NCBI RefSeq assembly: GCF_963678635.1
Contig: NC_087064.1
Span: 42,790,411 to 42,854,410, forward strand
Direction of reading: 5' to 3'
DNA length: 64,000 nt
Origin: Symsagittifera roscoffensis
Lineage: Eukaryota > Xenacoelomorpha > Acoela > Convolutidae
Shown here: positions 41,036-51,689 of the stretch, in pieces
How the letters are laid out: every line of letters starts with the position of its first letter
Position numbering within the stretch: the stretch's first letter is position 1
Notes under the pieces: model-generated
Told to the model about the DNA's origin: nothing
The model's database searches: none
What the model saw: only the letters and a program-made list of their open reading frames with translations
Position numbers and translations under genes: made by a program

Positions 41036-43551
41036 CCCACATAAAAATTCTCAAAGATTTATTTTTTTTGCTTAAATCATTAGCAAATTTTGTTATCATT
41101 TGATATATTAGGTACTATATAAAAAAAATCAGATGTTTTGAGGATAATTAGCTTAAATTAAACCCAATCCGACATCTTTTGGAAGATGATACATGAAGCA
41201 TAAATCAAAAATTTGCTTTCAAGATCTACATTTCATTATTTTTACTTAGCAAAAATCGGAAAATATACAATTGTTTCAGTTTGCAACTTGATTTCCTTTG
41301 CTTAAGAAATTTTTTGAGACGCGCTCTCTTAGAAGTTTTTAGGTATTGTAGATGTTGGGAACTAGGTTCTCTTGCGTATTTCCGGAGGTTTTCAGATTAT
41401 AACTAATAAATCTGCTCTTAATTTGATCTTAAATCGTAAAAATACACCGTTATAATATCATTTTTACATATATTTTGGATGCTTTAAATAGCACCAAGAC
41501 TTTCTCACTTGGATATTCTCGAGAAAACTTGATAGTTTTTGATGCCAAAAGTTGTATTTTTGCCAAAAGTTGTAAGAAAAGTGATAGTTATTGATGACAA
41601 AAGTTGTATTTTTGCTTAAATATTTTACTGTAGCAACTGAACTAGGGAACCTTGGGGAAGATATTTACAATTTTCAGCTTAATTATCAGACGGTATCACT
41701 TCTAATGTCATCTCTGCCAGCAAATTGTTCGTCAATTGATACTATTTTCCTCCTAAATTCTCCAGTTCTGACAAAGTTTCTCGTAAAGTGTGTTCAATAG
41801 CGAAAACATGTATTAGGCAGAAAGCAAGAATAACCTTAAAACATAGAAAAATTCTACGGAAAATTATGAAAATTGTGTTGCAGAAATAACAGAGAGATAA
41901 CCATCAGTTATGAAGATTTTTTTGAAATTGAGCCAATGTCGAATAAAAATTTAAGAAAAATGTATCCAATATTTAGTCACTTCTAGCAGTTTACCAATCT
42001 TCGTTTATCAATGACCTGAACTTTTTAATTATTGACAAGAAAAATTTCTGATAAGTTGTAATGGTTGTACAAATTTTGATAACTTATTGAGAAAAAAATT
42101 AGGAGTTGAATCATGGAGTTTGATCTAGAAATTTCATGGAATATTGCGCTTAATATTCATTTGAATTTAGATTCATATTAGAACTCACCCTGAACTGGAC
42201 AAAAAAAACTAGTTAATTACCAAAATAAAAGATTCATAATGGAAAAATTTGGGTAAGTTTGATTAACTTTTATTTTATCTTCTGAAAAATTACAATTAGT
42301 TTCACTGCTTTCCGAAAGTTTCAATATTGTTTCAGCTTTTATGAGCTTTCTTCTTAGTGTTTAGAGCATCATATATCCCGCTTTTTAGCTCAAATTAAGG
42401 TAAATTTTATCTTATTTAAATATTTTGAGAAAAAATTGTGGAAAAAAATCTTTTTTTTTATTCAAATTTTTGTATCATTGTCCCAACATGATGCCTATTA
42501 ATATACAGTCTGAGTTTTTTTTGTTTTCAATACGTAAAAAAATGTTTACAGCTAGATCAGAAGCAACAATACTTTAAACAAAGTTATGAGATTTCTGCAA
42601 TTTTTTTCCAAAACTTGAAAGTTTTGCAATTTTTTCCAAATACTTGAGTTTTTTGTAATTTTTTCCCAAAAATTTGACTTTTTTTGAACTTCAGTAGGTT
42701 TCAGAATATATTCAGATAGATAGAAAGTGAAAGTATCTTTATTAGAATTTTGATCTAAATTTGATCTAAATTTTTATTAGATCAAATTATACCAAATCTT
42801 TTTAACAAGTTTTTTTTGATGAAAATTCCACGTTTTTGCGCAAAAACTTTTACCATTGACTTACCATGCGCCAAATAATTAAATACATAACTTAATTCTA
42901 CAATCTACACGTGATTAACGTTTAATTACTCCCAATTAGATAACGCGCGCCAAAAACTTTGCGAAAAAATTAAACATTTCCACACAAAAACCAAAAAAAA
43001 ATCGTTTTTCTCACCATTATCTTACCATCACACAAACCATAAAACGTTACCATCGGTATTCTCTATCTTAATACCTTGTAGACTCTATACCCAATCTTAA
43101 TACATAGCATGGCGGACCGGAAATCTATAACGTATCTTAATACATGGGGTCCGCCATGCACCGCCCCCCCCCCCCCTCCACTTCAGCTCCAACATCTACT
43201 ACTATAGACTCAAAATGAACAGAAAAAAAAATTGCTTAAAGTTTTACAAAATTATTGTGGTTGAATTCATTTTGTGGAGTTCGAACCCAAAATTTTACCC
43301 CAAGAATGGGTCATTTCGGCCGTTCTTATTTAATCAAAAATTTACTGGAAGTACCAAGTTAATTGACAAGAACCTGGCATCGAAAGGAGCCTCTTACCCA
43401 GTCTAACTAATTTTTAGAAAGGTAAAATCTCCAAAAATTCTGCTATGTTCTTTTTTGGTCTAATCTTAACCCAATTTGAGATAAATGGGTGTAAAATTTT
43501 TAAGTTGCATTGGGTTGCGAAATGTAAACTCGTGGCTGTGTTTGCGTTTCA

Positions 43552-43677
43552 GTTGATGGACATCGATTGGTGTTTGTGGAGGCCATTCCCTCCTGCTACC
43601 AAGTGGTGCGCTTCCAGGCCCAGCTGGACATGAAGAGAGATGTGCACTACACCATTGGAGTTTCAGAGTCAGGCTAG
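43552..43677 (+). CDS. exon of an unrecognised long gene (exon b)
   Basis: A strong acceptor (TTTGCGTTTCAG, ending 43551) is followed by a frame that joins the exon at 26960-27178 in phase 1. The peptide reads FDGHRLVFVEAIPSCYQVVR then FQAQLDMKRDVHYTIGVSES. The frame meets a TAG at 43675-43677, exactly where a repeat unit begins (CAGAGTC.GGCTAGTT, also at 44682). Either the exon ends a little earlier at a weak donor, or a GC donor (CAG/GCTAGT at 43673) is used, which would fit the phase of the exon at 46740, or the repeat has truncated the gene. Family not recognised. Confidence 0.5.
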   Translation, partial: VDGHRLVFVEAIPSCYQVVRFQAQLDMKRDVHYTIGVSESG

Positions 43678-44121
43678 TTGTTCATGCGTGGTGTGATTAA
43701 ATAAACTACGATTCACACGCGTAGAACTGACAAACTGACAACAGTAAATTAGGCACAATAAGAAAGAAAAAGGCAACAGTTGTGCTCAAAAACAGGAATA
43801 AGAAAGAAAAAATTGAAAATGAAGATGTTATATTTTTTGTACAAAATTTTGTAAATTTTTTAGATTTTTTTTTGGCCAGGGAAGTCCCAAATGAGGCTTC
43901 CAAAATTAGTTATTGTTTAGAAAAATATACGTTCTATAGCCTAATTGACCAATAAAACAAAGTTTCATCTGTTATCACCTTATTTGCCGCGAAATTAGTC
44001 TAAAAGTATCATAATAATAATTATAATCATAAAAATAATCATAATAATAACAATAAAAATAAAAATAAAAATAATCATAATCTTTATAATAATAAAAATA
44101 ATAATAATCATATTAAAAATC

Positions 44122-44165
<44 letters not shown>

Positions 44166-45560
44166 CGTAATAATAGTTTTAAAAAAATTATGAACATAAT
44201 CATAATCATAATCATACTCATAATCATAATAATCATAAAAAAAATAATAAAAAAATTATGTTACGAATCGAGCCCATTACAGAAGGCTACAAGCCTGTTT
44301 GCAGATGATATTTCAGAACAATTTGGAAATGTGTGAGCAGTTTCACATAACATGTTTTTTTTCTGTGGATCGTAAGCATAAAGACCGACAATGTTCTTCA
44401 TATTATAATTTATCATTATGAAACAAAAGAGTTACTCGTCATAAAAAAGTTCAACTCAGTTTTTACTGAAAAACGTTTGAAAAAAAAAAAAAAATCCTTA
44501 TCTTGTAGATATTGTCTTCTTGTTTATTAAATTGAAGACTTATACCTGCACCAAAATCATTTCTGTTCAAATAATTTTTAATAAAGACTAGGATGATTAT
44601 TTATGACGAGTAACTAGTTTTTTTCATAATGATAAATCATGATATAAAAATCATTGTCGGTCGGAAGCACAATATTGTGCAGAGTCCGGCTAGTTGCTCA
44701 TGCGTGGTGTGATTCAAAAGCAATGCACACGCGTAGAAGTGACAACAGAAATTTAAGCATAATCAACAACAGTTGGGTTCAAACAAAATAAGAAAAAAAA
44801 AATTCGAAATTAGTCTTAATTTTTTGCACAATAATTTGCAAGTTTTTTAGAATTTTTTTGGCCGGGAAGGTGCCAAATGAAGCTTCCAAAATTAGTTCAT
44901 GTTTGGAAAAACAGATTTTGAAGCCTAAGTGACCGATATAATCAAATGTCATCTGTTATCGCCTTACTTGATCGAAATTTGTCTAAAACTATAATAATAC
45001 TAATCATAATAACATCAGCACATTACAGAAGGCTACAAGCTTGTTTGCAGATGCCAATTGCGAGAAGTTTGGAAGTTTGAGAGCAGTTTCACATCACACG
45101 TTTTTATTTGTGGATCGGAAGCATAACGACCGACAAGGTTTCGCAAAATATTAATTCATCTTTATGAAATATATTAGTTACTCGTCAAAAAAAATTCAAC
45201 CCAGTTTTTACTGAAAAACGTTTGAACAAAATTCAGTATCGTGCAGGTATTGTCTTGTTTATAAACTTGGAGACCTGCGCCAAAAAGATTTCTGTTTAAA
45301 TAATTTTTTAGCAACGACTAGGTTGTTTATTTGCGCCGAGTAACTCGTTTTTTTTTCATAATGATAAGTCATAATACAAAAATCACTACCGATTTTTATG
45401 CTTCTGATCTGCTTTTAAAATTGGTTTATGTAAAGTTTTAGGGTTAACTTGGTTGAAAAACAAAAATTTAGTTTCTGACCTTTCAGAATGCTCTCAAATG
45501 GCATCTGAAAACAGGTTTGTAGCATTACGGTTACCATTCGAAATTGTTTGCTGAACGTTG
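43668..45560. repeat. two tandem copies of a foldback repeat
   Basis: The unit starting CAGAGTC.GGCTAGTTG at 43668 recurs at 44682, an offset of about 1014 bp. Each copy contains an inverted repeat: GACCGACAATG...TTATCATTATGAAA...GAGTTACTCGTC on one side and its reverse on the other (44376-44450 against 44596-44665; 45130-45205 against 45335-45410). The second copy has a longer right arm, reaching about 45545. No coding frame is present. Confidence 0.65.
43995..44255. repeat. AAT-type microsatellite
   Basis: Imperfect runs of AAT, AATCAT and AAAAT units, with a pure stretch of AAT repeats near 44118-44163. The second foldback copy has only a few such units at 44990-45010, so the array expanded in one copy. 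Confidence 0.85.
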
Positions 45561-45769
45561 TATTATCGCTAACAAAATATTAAAAGCAGTCTGACAATCT
45601 TTTCGAAAATAAGTCTTATTCGCTCACTTTTTTTTTAAATTACAGACCGTGTTTGTAATGGTCTAACCCCTGTGTAACTTATATATGCGCCTATTTATTT
45701 TTGTTGGTTTGATATTTTTCACATCTCATCTTGCGTTTTGTTTCCTTTGTTGTTTGTAAAGTATATCTA

Positions 45770-46640
45770 GACTTGTTTTTGAGGTGCAGCACACTTTTCC
45801 ATATCGATAATTTGTTTACTAATGGCTTTTATTAGCAATCTTTTAAGTGGTTCATCCAAAAACATGTTTCTGGTTTGGCAGAGAAATGAAGATATGCTTC
45901 GGCGCATGTTTTTTGAGATAGTGAAACTGAAATTGCGATCGTTTTGAACTCCTAAATACTTAACATCAGTTTCTGTTTTCAACATTTTCCCTCGAAAGTT
46001 TTAATTTCTGTAAGCTGAAAAATTGTTTTGGTTCTGTGCTGATAACTTTATTTGCAGCCAGCCTTATTTCGATTTTGTTTAAATCCCTATCATAGTTTTT
46101 TTCACCGAATTTTACCATATACATTAGAATCATCTGCAAAAAGAAAACCTTTGTAATTTTTTTGGAAGCTTGAGTAGATCACTGATGTAAGATTGAAATA
46201 AAGTTGGACCTAGAACTCATCCATAAAGGACACCGCACTCCAATTTCTGCTGTGTACTCTTGTTTGATATACTTAAACAAATAAATAACGGTTCTCTAGG
46301 TATGAGTTTAGAATCGAAAATGATTTTCCTCTCAATCTATTCCTTGAGAACTTTCAAAGCAGAATCTCTTGGTTTTCAGTATCAAAAGAGTTTGATAAAT
46401 CAAACAATATGACAAACTGTATATCTTTGTCTGACAAAAAAAATTCGATTGATTGGAGAAACTCCATGGCTGCATCAATTATTCATCGTTTTGACGTGAA
46501 TCCTTTGTTTGTTTTAAAAAAGTTCATTTTCCTTAAGACATCTAAGAGACCTTCAGTAGAATTCTTTTCATCGTTTTGACATGAATTTTTTGATTATTCA
46601 TCGTTTTGACATGAATCCTTTGTTTGTTTTAAAAAAGTTC
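45770..46640 (-). pseudogene. LINE reverse transcriptase fragment
   Basis: On the minus strand, about 46405-46370 reads LFDLSNSFDTENQEILL, matching the SKAFDTVxHxILL block. About 46245-46175 gives GVLYG, a stop, VLGPTLFQSYISDLLKLP, the GxVLGPxLFxxYISDL block. About 45985-45925 gives ETDVKYLGVQNDRNFSFTI, the LGV block downstream of the catalytic site. The catalytic DD motif is not intact and several stops are present. A segment near the 5' side (46486-46575) is duplicated at 46598-46685. The fragment lies in the intron just before exon c of the long gene, in antisense. Confidence 0.75.
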
Positions 46641-46739
46641 ATTTTCCTAAAACATCTAACAGATCTTCAGTAGAATACTTTTCCCAAGACTGGTAGAAGT
46701 GATTTTGGCTTGAAATTTTTAATTGGTCTTCTGCTTTAG

Positions 46740-47174
46740 ATTTTGCTCCGTTGAAACGAAAGTTTTTGTCCAAAGAAGGGTTCAAACCTAGTGGCTTCAA
46801 GGTCACCTCAAAGGGCTCTTTAAGGACAAAACTGTTTAACATGGAGTTCAAAACCGACGAATCTTTCATGGACATTAACTTTCTTCTCAATGGCGTTAAG
46901 CTTGTAGACTTCTCGCCCGAAACAAAAGCAAACGATGTGACCATTTTCAACAGAGAACTGAACGAAATGCTTTTCGAGGAGGTCCAGGACGTTGAGAGGA
47001 TGCCAGGAGAAAAGTCATTTCAGGAAGTTTGGAATAGTCGTGGTTTTGCAGAAAGAATTCTGAGGCCAGAACCCAAAAAGGAAGAAAGGGAGACATCTAA
47101 TGAAATTTTTGAGAAGCTACTTGATGTGCAGCAGAATACGTTCAGTTTGCTGCAAACGTCTCTTGAGAAACAAG
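46740..47174 (+). CDS. exon of an unrecognised long gene (exon c)
   Basis: The exon runs from an acceptor (TTCTGCTTTAG) to a donor (AACAAG/GTTCAT) with an open frame of 145 codons. Its end phase (1) fits the next exon. The peptide has KTDESFMDINFLLNGVKLVD, NRELNEMLFEEVQDVERMPG and PEPKKEERETSNEIFEKLLD, a charged, probably helical protein. Codon use and composition differ clearly from the AT-rich flanks. I do not recognise the family; a weak impression of ciliary/flagellar proteins is not enough to name it. Confidence 0.65.
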
Positions 47175-47370
47175 GTTCATTTACAATTTTTGACTAGTAT
47201 AATTTTTTGCTAGAATTTTTAATGCATCAACGCTACTTGCTGCGACAAATGATCTTGTACAAAAAAGTATACTTGAAGGAATTTAATACCTGATTATCTA
47301 GTAAAGCTTAGTGGCGCACGCAGAGGGGGGGGGGGCTGCTATAATAACATATGGCTAACTTATGTTCCAG

Positions 47371-47650
47371 GCTGCCATGTACTTCTTGCGGAACAAGTGG
47401 ATCCGAGAGAGAGTGTGCCTGAATTGCTTTCCAACTACTTCTTCGCACCCAACTGGGCGGCACAGGCGGGCATTCAAAAGAAGAGCCAGCTGAAAATCCC
47501 CATTCCCAAAGGCATCCTGATGAAAGAGGGTGGGTCAGTGGTACCTTCTAAGGTCAAAACAACCAGACTCAACATACATCAACAGATGGCTGCATTCATT
47601 GACAGCGAGGATGCAATTGAGAACGTCAATGTTAATGTCGACTCCAGAAA
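47371..47650 (+). CDS. exon of an unrecognised long gene (exon d)
   Basis: The acceptor is TATGTTCCAG and the donor GAAA/GTATGT. Joined to exon c in phase 1, the frame reads QGCHVLLAEQVDPRESVPEL, then SNYFFAPNWAAQAGI, KKSQLKIPIPKGILMKEGGS and NIHQQMAAFIDSEDAIENVN. It ends in phase 2, exactly as needed for the exon at 58101. The well-conserved look (aromatic and glycine-rich motifs, few low-complexity stretches) supports real coding. The 196-bp intron before it contains an 11-G run inside GTGGCGCACGCAGAG, reminiscent of hAT transposon ends. Confidence 0.7.
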
Positions 47651-48424
47651 GTATGTTGTTCTAGTATTACTTCTCATATGATGAACAATTTTATGTTCAT
47701 TGTCTTTTTATCATTTGTATTCTAAGACATTCATTTTTTGAAAAGGTCTCTTGCATTAGTTGAACTATTTGTAGAATGAGTGCTAATAATAGCTAACATA
47801 ACTAATGTTAAAATTGAGAGAAAAAAACTTGGAATTTGTCTACTTCAGTATAAAAAACAAAAGTTTTCGGACCAACTTTCCTTGACATAGAAAACTTCCA
47901 CTTTTTTTGCATAATCCGGATCACAACTATAAGTGATGTGATTTGATACATAACTTGACCGACGAGCTTTCATTGAGGTTGTCTAAATTTGCTGGCAAAA
48001 AAAAACAAATTGAAAAACGCAATGGTGGTCGGATGGTGATCTTCGAGTGATCAGAACAACAAATTTAAATCAATATAACGTTTAATCTGCAATTGTTATA
48101 CTTAAAAAATTTGAATTGTTATCATGGCACCATAATCTGTTCCAAGTTTCCTTTCCTTATTTTTTGCCTCCTCAACCATGAGCAATGATCTAATTTATTC
48201 TGTACTTTCGTTGACTACGTTCCAAACCGTTAAAACAATGAGGGGTTTTTCAATCTAACTTTTTCAATCGAACACTTTAATTTTACCATCTTTTATTTAA
48301 GCGCAACGCCAAATGCTCCATGGATGCAATATAAAAGCATTTTTAAGATGGCACAGTGTTTAACGAAAGTTTTTAGTGACGTTGCTTAAGCAAACAATCT
48401 AGAATCTGAGTAATCTAGAACCTT
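47651..48424. other. intron, nothing recognised
   Basis: Start of the 10.4-kb intron between exons d and e of the long gene. AT-rich, no motif-bearing frame. Confidence 0.4.
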
Positions 48425-48990
48425 TTTCAATCCGTTGCAAAGCAAGAGCAGTGCAAGGCAGGGCAGCGCAAGGCAAGGCAGAGCATGGCAGGACAGAGTA
48501 AATCAGAGCAGGGCATAGTAATGCTGGCCAAGGCAGGGCAGCTGGAGGCAAGGCAGAGTATCGCAGGACATGGTAAATCAGAGCAGGGCGAGGCAAATCA
48601 GGGCAGTGCAGCGCAAAGAAGGGCAGCGGAAGACAAAGCAAAACAGGACAGGCCGAGGCACAGCAGCGTGAAGCCAGACTGGGCAGGAAAGCGCGTGGCA
48701 ATGCAGGCCAAGGCATGGCAGCGGAAGGCAAGGCAAGGATAGGCAGGGCAGCGCAAGGCAAGGCAAGGTAGCGCAAGGCAAGGCAAGGCAGTCCAGCGCA
48801 AGTCAAGACAGGAAAGGCCAACGCAATGGGCGGCAGGCCAAGACAAGATAAGCCAGCACAAGGCGAAGCAGCGCAAGGCAAGGCACGTTATTGTGATTCA
48901 GGGCAAGGCTGGAAAAGTCAGGCCACAACAAGGCAGCTCAAGTCAGGATAGGGCAGCGCAAGACAAAGCAGGGCATCGCAAATCCTGACT
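48425..48990. repeat. degenerate GGCAA/GGCAG pentamer array
   Basis: About 560 bp consist almost entirely of the 5-bp units GGCAA, GGCAG, AGCAG and GCGCA. The purine-rich strand is the plus strand. Long frames exist on both strands (for example minus 48399-48881, rich in Ala, Leu, Cys and Pro) but only because the array lacks stop codons; they are not genes. Confidence 0.9.
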
Positions 48991-49114
48991 GGGCAAAGCA
49001 ACAAGTTGATAAATACTAATTTAATTGAAAAGCAATTTTTTTTCAACTCGAATTCTTGATAAAATTCATTTTCAGATCTCGGTTCAGAGCAATACCAAAT
49101 ATCCAGATTATGCA

Positions 49115-49640
49115 TCCGTCGTCCATTGATCTAATCATCCCTACAACGATACATCTAGCTTCCATCAATCTATCCATCAAGCCTTTCATTCATCAAGCGA
49201 TTCATCCATCGAATCAGTTCCTCATCTATCGATAACCATTAGCCTTCAATTCATACAGAAAAGGATCCATCCATCAAAACAACCAGTCTACACATTCAGC
49301 CAGTGTTCCATCTACCTAGCTATTCAGCCAAACGTCTATCCAGCCATCATTTCATCTAGCCATTCAATTAGCTAATCATCCATCCATATAGCCATCAATC
49401 CATACTCTCATCAATTCAGATATCCATCCAATCAAAAATCTTTTGATACAGCCATCACTGAAGCTAAGCATCTCTCTTCTAATCTATTCATTTAGCTGTC
49501 TAGCTATCGATCTAAACAACCATCCAGACGTCTATCCATCTATTCATGGCTTCATCCTGCCTTAAACCATTCATTCTTCCAGTCATATATTTTTACTTCC
49601 TTCGAGTAGGCCAGCCACCTATACGACCAGCTAACCATCT
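49115..49640. repeat. degenerate CATC tetramer field
   Basis: ATCCATC, ATCAATC and CAGCCATC units recur throughout with irregular spacers. It follows the pentamer array after a 125-bp gap. No coding potential is supported. Confidence 0.8.
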
Positions 49641-51078
49641 ATTTTATATTTTTTCTGTTAAAGATAAGCATTATCATTTTTCGGAAAAAAATAAGGAGTA
49701 GTAGGCCTGTTAGTTATATTTTCAAAAATGATGCCTGCCATTTGAACACTCTGCCATTTTTGGAAAAAACTTGGTATTTCGTTACTTTAAATTGACTGGC
49801 AATTTTTTCTAGCTTTAATTTATTTCGTCATTGAATTGAATCGATTTATCCAAAGAACTGTCATTCATAAAGCTAAAAAGAAAGGTAGGTTTGCGGTCAA
49901 ATCTAAATCAATCGTGAAATTTGAAAACTTTGCAATGATTTGCAACAACTTGGCTCAACGGCTATAACGAGGATAGTCGGATGCTAAAAAATGAAAAAAT
50001 GAAGAAAACAATGAAATCATGTGTTCCGTTAGAAGCGACTAAACTAAGTAAACATTTCTAGGAATGAGATTTTGTTTTAACAACGTAGCAATTGAACAAT
50101 GTAAAACTTTTAGTAGGTGTAAACTAAGATTTGTAGAAATGAAGAGTCTCTCGACCATTTGACCCCATACGAGCTGCCTTCGCGTGAGGCCTCAATTCGT
50201 AGCTAGCATCATTTCATAACAGGAGATGCAAGCACTGGCTTTCACGCAATGTACTTCTCGTGACGAATGTAAAGAACAGCAGTGCCAAGGTTCTCTAGTT
50301 GTCAATGAATATTACGAATTGTCTCTTGTTACGAATAGTCGCCAACCCTGCTTTTGAAGTTGCAAAGTTGAGTAGAAGCAAGGCTAGTAGAAACAACTAG
50401 CTGACAAAATTAGCTGCTTTCAAATAACAAAAAATTCGTTTCTGTATGATTTTAAGTTTCGCTCGAATTGAAGACACTGATTTTGGCCGTTTTTTTCAAG
50501 ATCAGTCTGAAAATTCGTTCGCAATTTAATTTTTCGGGATTTAGAAATTGAATGCGTTTCAAATTTTGTTCAAAAATGTTTCTAAAAAGGCAATTACAAT
50601 AGTGTGACGCGATTTACCCTTGTTCCAAAATTGAATTTCGTTTTTAGATTTTAGAATAATTTAAAGATTTTGAAAATTGCCTGATGATCAATTTTTTCAA
50701 TTGATTTAGTTTTGTCAGAAGTTTTTCACTCAAAGAGAGTTGTCAAAATTCAAGAAGCCTCAGTGTGACCTTTTTTTAATTCAAACAATTCTGTCAGTCT
50801 TTTTTTTCGGTTCCTTGAGTTTTTTGACACTTTTCCAACATTCAGTTGTCTGTGTTTTTTTTTTCAAAATTTTAACGGCATTAACTTCTTGGCAACGATC
50901 TTGCATTTTTGACGACCAGTTTAGTCGCCTAAAGGTAGTTGTTTTTTTTTTTTGAAAGAAGGCGGCAATTTCGTCCAACTTCTCATCTGATTTATGGTCT
51001 TCTCCAAATCAATACCATCGAAATTTTCTCCAATTACTTGGTTACCGTCAGAGGGTTGATTTTAAGTAACTCTGTAAA
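49641..51078. other. intron, nothing recognised
   Basis: AT-rich, T-rich toward the right. No convincing exon or repeat. Confidence 0.35.
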
Positions 51079-51195
51079 ATGGTGCAGAAGCGAATGCCGA
51101 AAAGAGTCACTGTACTTGATTCAAACCCAGAAACCATCTTCAATGTTATGTTCAACTTTTTGTTCCAACTCATGAAGCTTTTACCGCAAATAAAT
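51079..51195 (+). CDS. possible exon, unknown protein
   Basis: From an ATG at 51079, or from an acceptor GGTGCAG at 51086, a frame of 39 codons runs to a strong donor, AAT followed by GTAAGA. It reads MPKRVTVLDSNPETIFNVMF then NFLFQLMKLLPQIN. It ends in phase 0, so it does not fit between exons d and e of the long gene. It might be an alternative exon or the first exon of another plus-strand gene. No family recognised. Confidence 0.3.
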
Positions 51196-51425
51196 GTAAG
51201 ATGATTTTAACGGAAACCGAATAATATATATATTAGAGAGTTCTCAGTGGTGATTTGACTGATATCAAGTGCTCTCAAAAATTTCTCAATTTCGAGAAAG
51301 AACGGCTTGAAGTGTTTTTCTTGCGCAGTTGTGAATACAGTAAGCTCTAACTTTGGAGGTCGAAGTTTGGAATTCTATAGGAGACATTTTTTCAATTTCC
51401 AAAGCTAATTTATTTAATTTATTGC

Positions 51426-51540
51426 CCATGCGACAAGCAAGGGTATTGCAACCAGCTACTACACTTTTTTTATCGTAAACAACTTTGTCCACAGAGTTCA
51501 CACGCGAATTGAAACGTGTTTTACTCTGCGGTTGCAATAT
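51426..51540 (+). repeat. partial copy of the 1.1-kb repeat (start motif)
   Basis: ATGCGACAAGCAAGGGTATT is followed by GTAAACAACTTTGTCCACAG, the same order as at 28478-28545. The rest of the repeat is short or missing. Confidence 0.5.
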
Positions 51541-51689
51541 TTTATCTGCATATTAGGTATGAGCTTTGTGTGCTTTTTATCCTTTAATAGTATTTTTGTG
51601 CCAAAAATTTTTGGTGTTAAATCGGCACTTGAATGTGGGCTCTAATTCCGTCGGCTCATTTTTCGTGATTTATTTCAATTTATTTTTGT

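Larger units (their letters stand above)
31079..43203. mobile_element. 12.1-kb Polinton-like element with 3.5-kb inverted repeats
   Basis: The element is bounded by ATAGAC at 31073-31078 and again at 43204-43209. The left terminus reads AGTTGTAGATGTTGGAGC; the right terminus, read inward, is AGTAGTAGATGTTGGAGC. The inverted repeats run from 31079 to about 34555 and from about 38868 to 43203. Polinton/Maverick elements are known for 6-bp target duplications, ends beginning with AG and long inverted repeats. Autonomous ones are 15-20 kb and encode a protein-primed DNA polymerase B, an integrase, an ATPase and capsid proteins. I see none of these genes. Dada elements also make 6-7-bp duplications and remain an alternative. 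I therefore call it Polinton-like and probably non-autonomous. Confidence 0.75.
38868..43203. repeat. right terminal inverted repeat of the 12-kb element
   Basis: It matches the left arm in reverse over its whole length. It is 4.34 kb rather than 3.48 kb because an 830-bp segment is present twice (39381-41035). The zinc-finger ORF at its inner end is intact. Confidence 0.85.
30995..43503. mobile_element. TA-flanked MITE, copy 4, split by the 12-kb element
   Basis: The left piece (30995-31078) starts with TA/CAGTGCTGATTTAAATTA and runs into TTTTCTCAAATTTGG. The right piece (43204-43503) resumes with the next part of the family sequence, including AAAATTTTACCCC, AATGGGTCATTTCGG and finally CTAATCTTAACCCAATTTGAG. 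The terminal 40 bp of the right arm are missing. The two pieces join into one MITE if the 12-kb insert and one copy of ATAGAC are removed. Confidence 0.75.

Noticed and set aside
41591-41800. 69-codon frame in the right inverted repeat
   Set aside because: The homologous stretch of the left arm is not open in the matching frame, so there is no sign of selection.
48399-48881. 160-codon minus-strand frame rich in Cys, Leu, Ala and Pro
   Set aside because: It lies entirely in the degenerate pentamer array; several other frames on both strands are open for the same reason.
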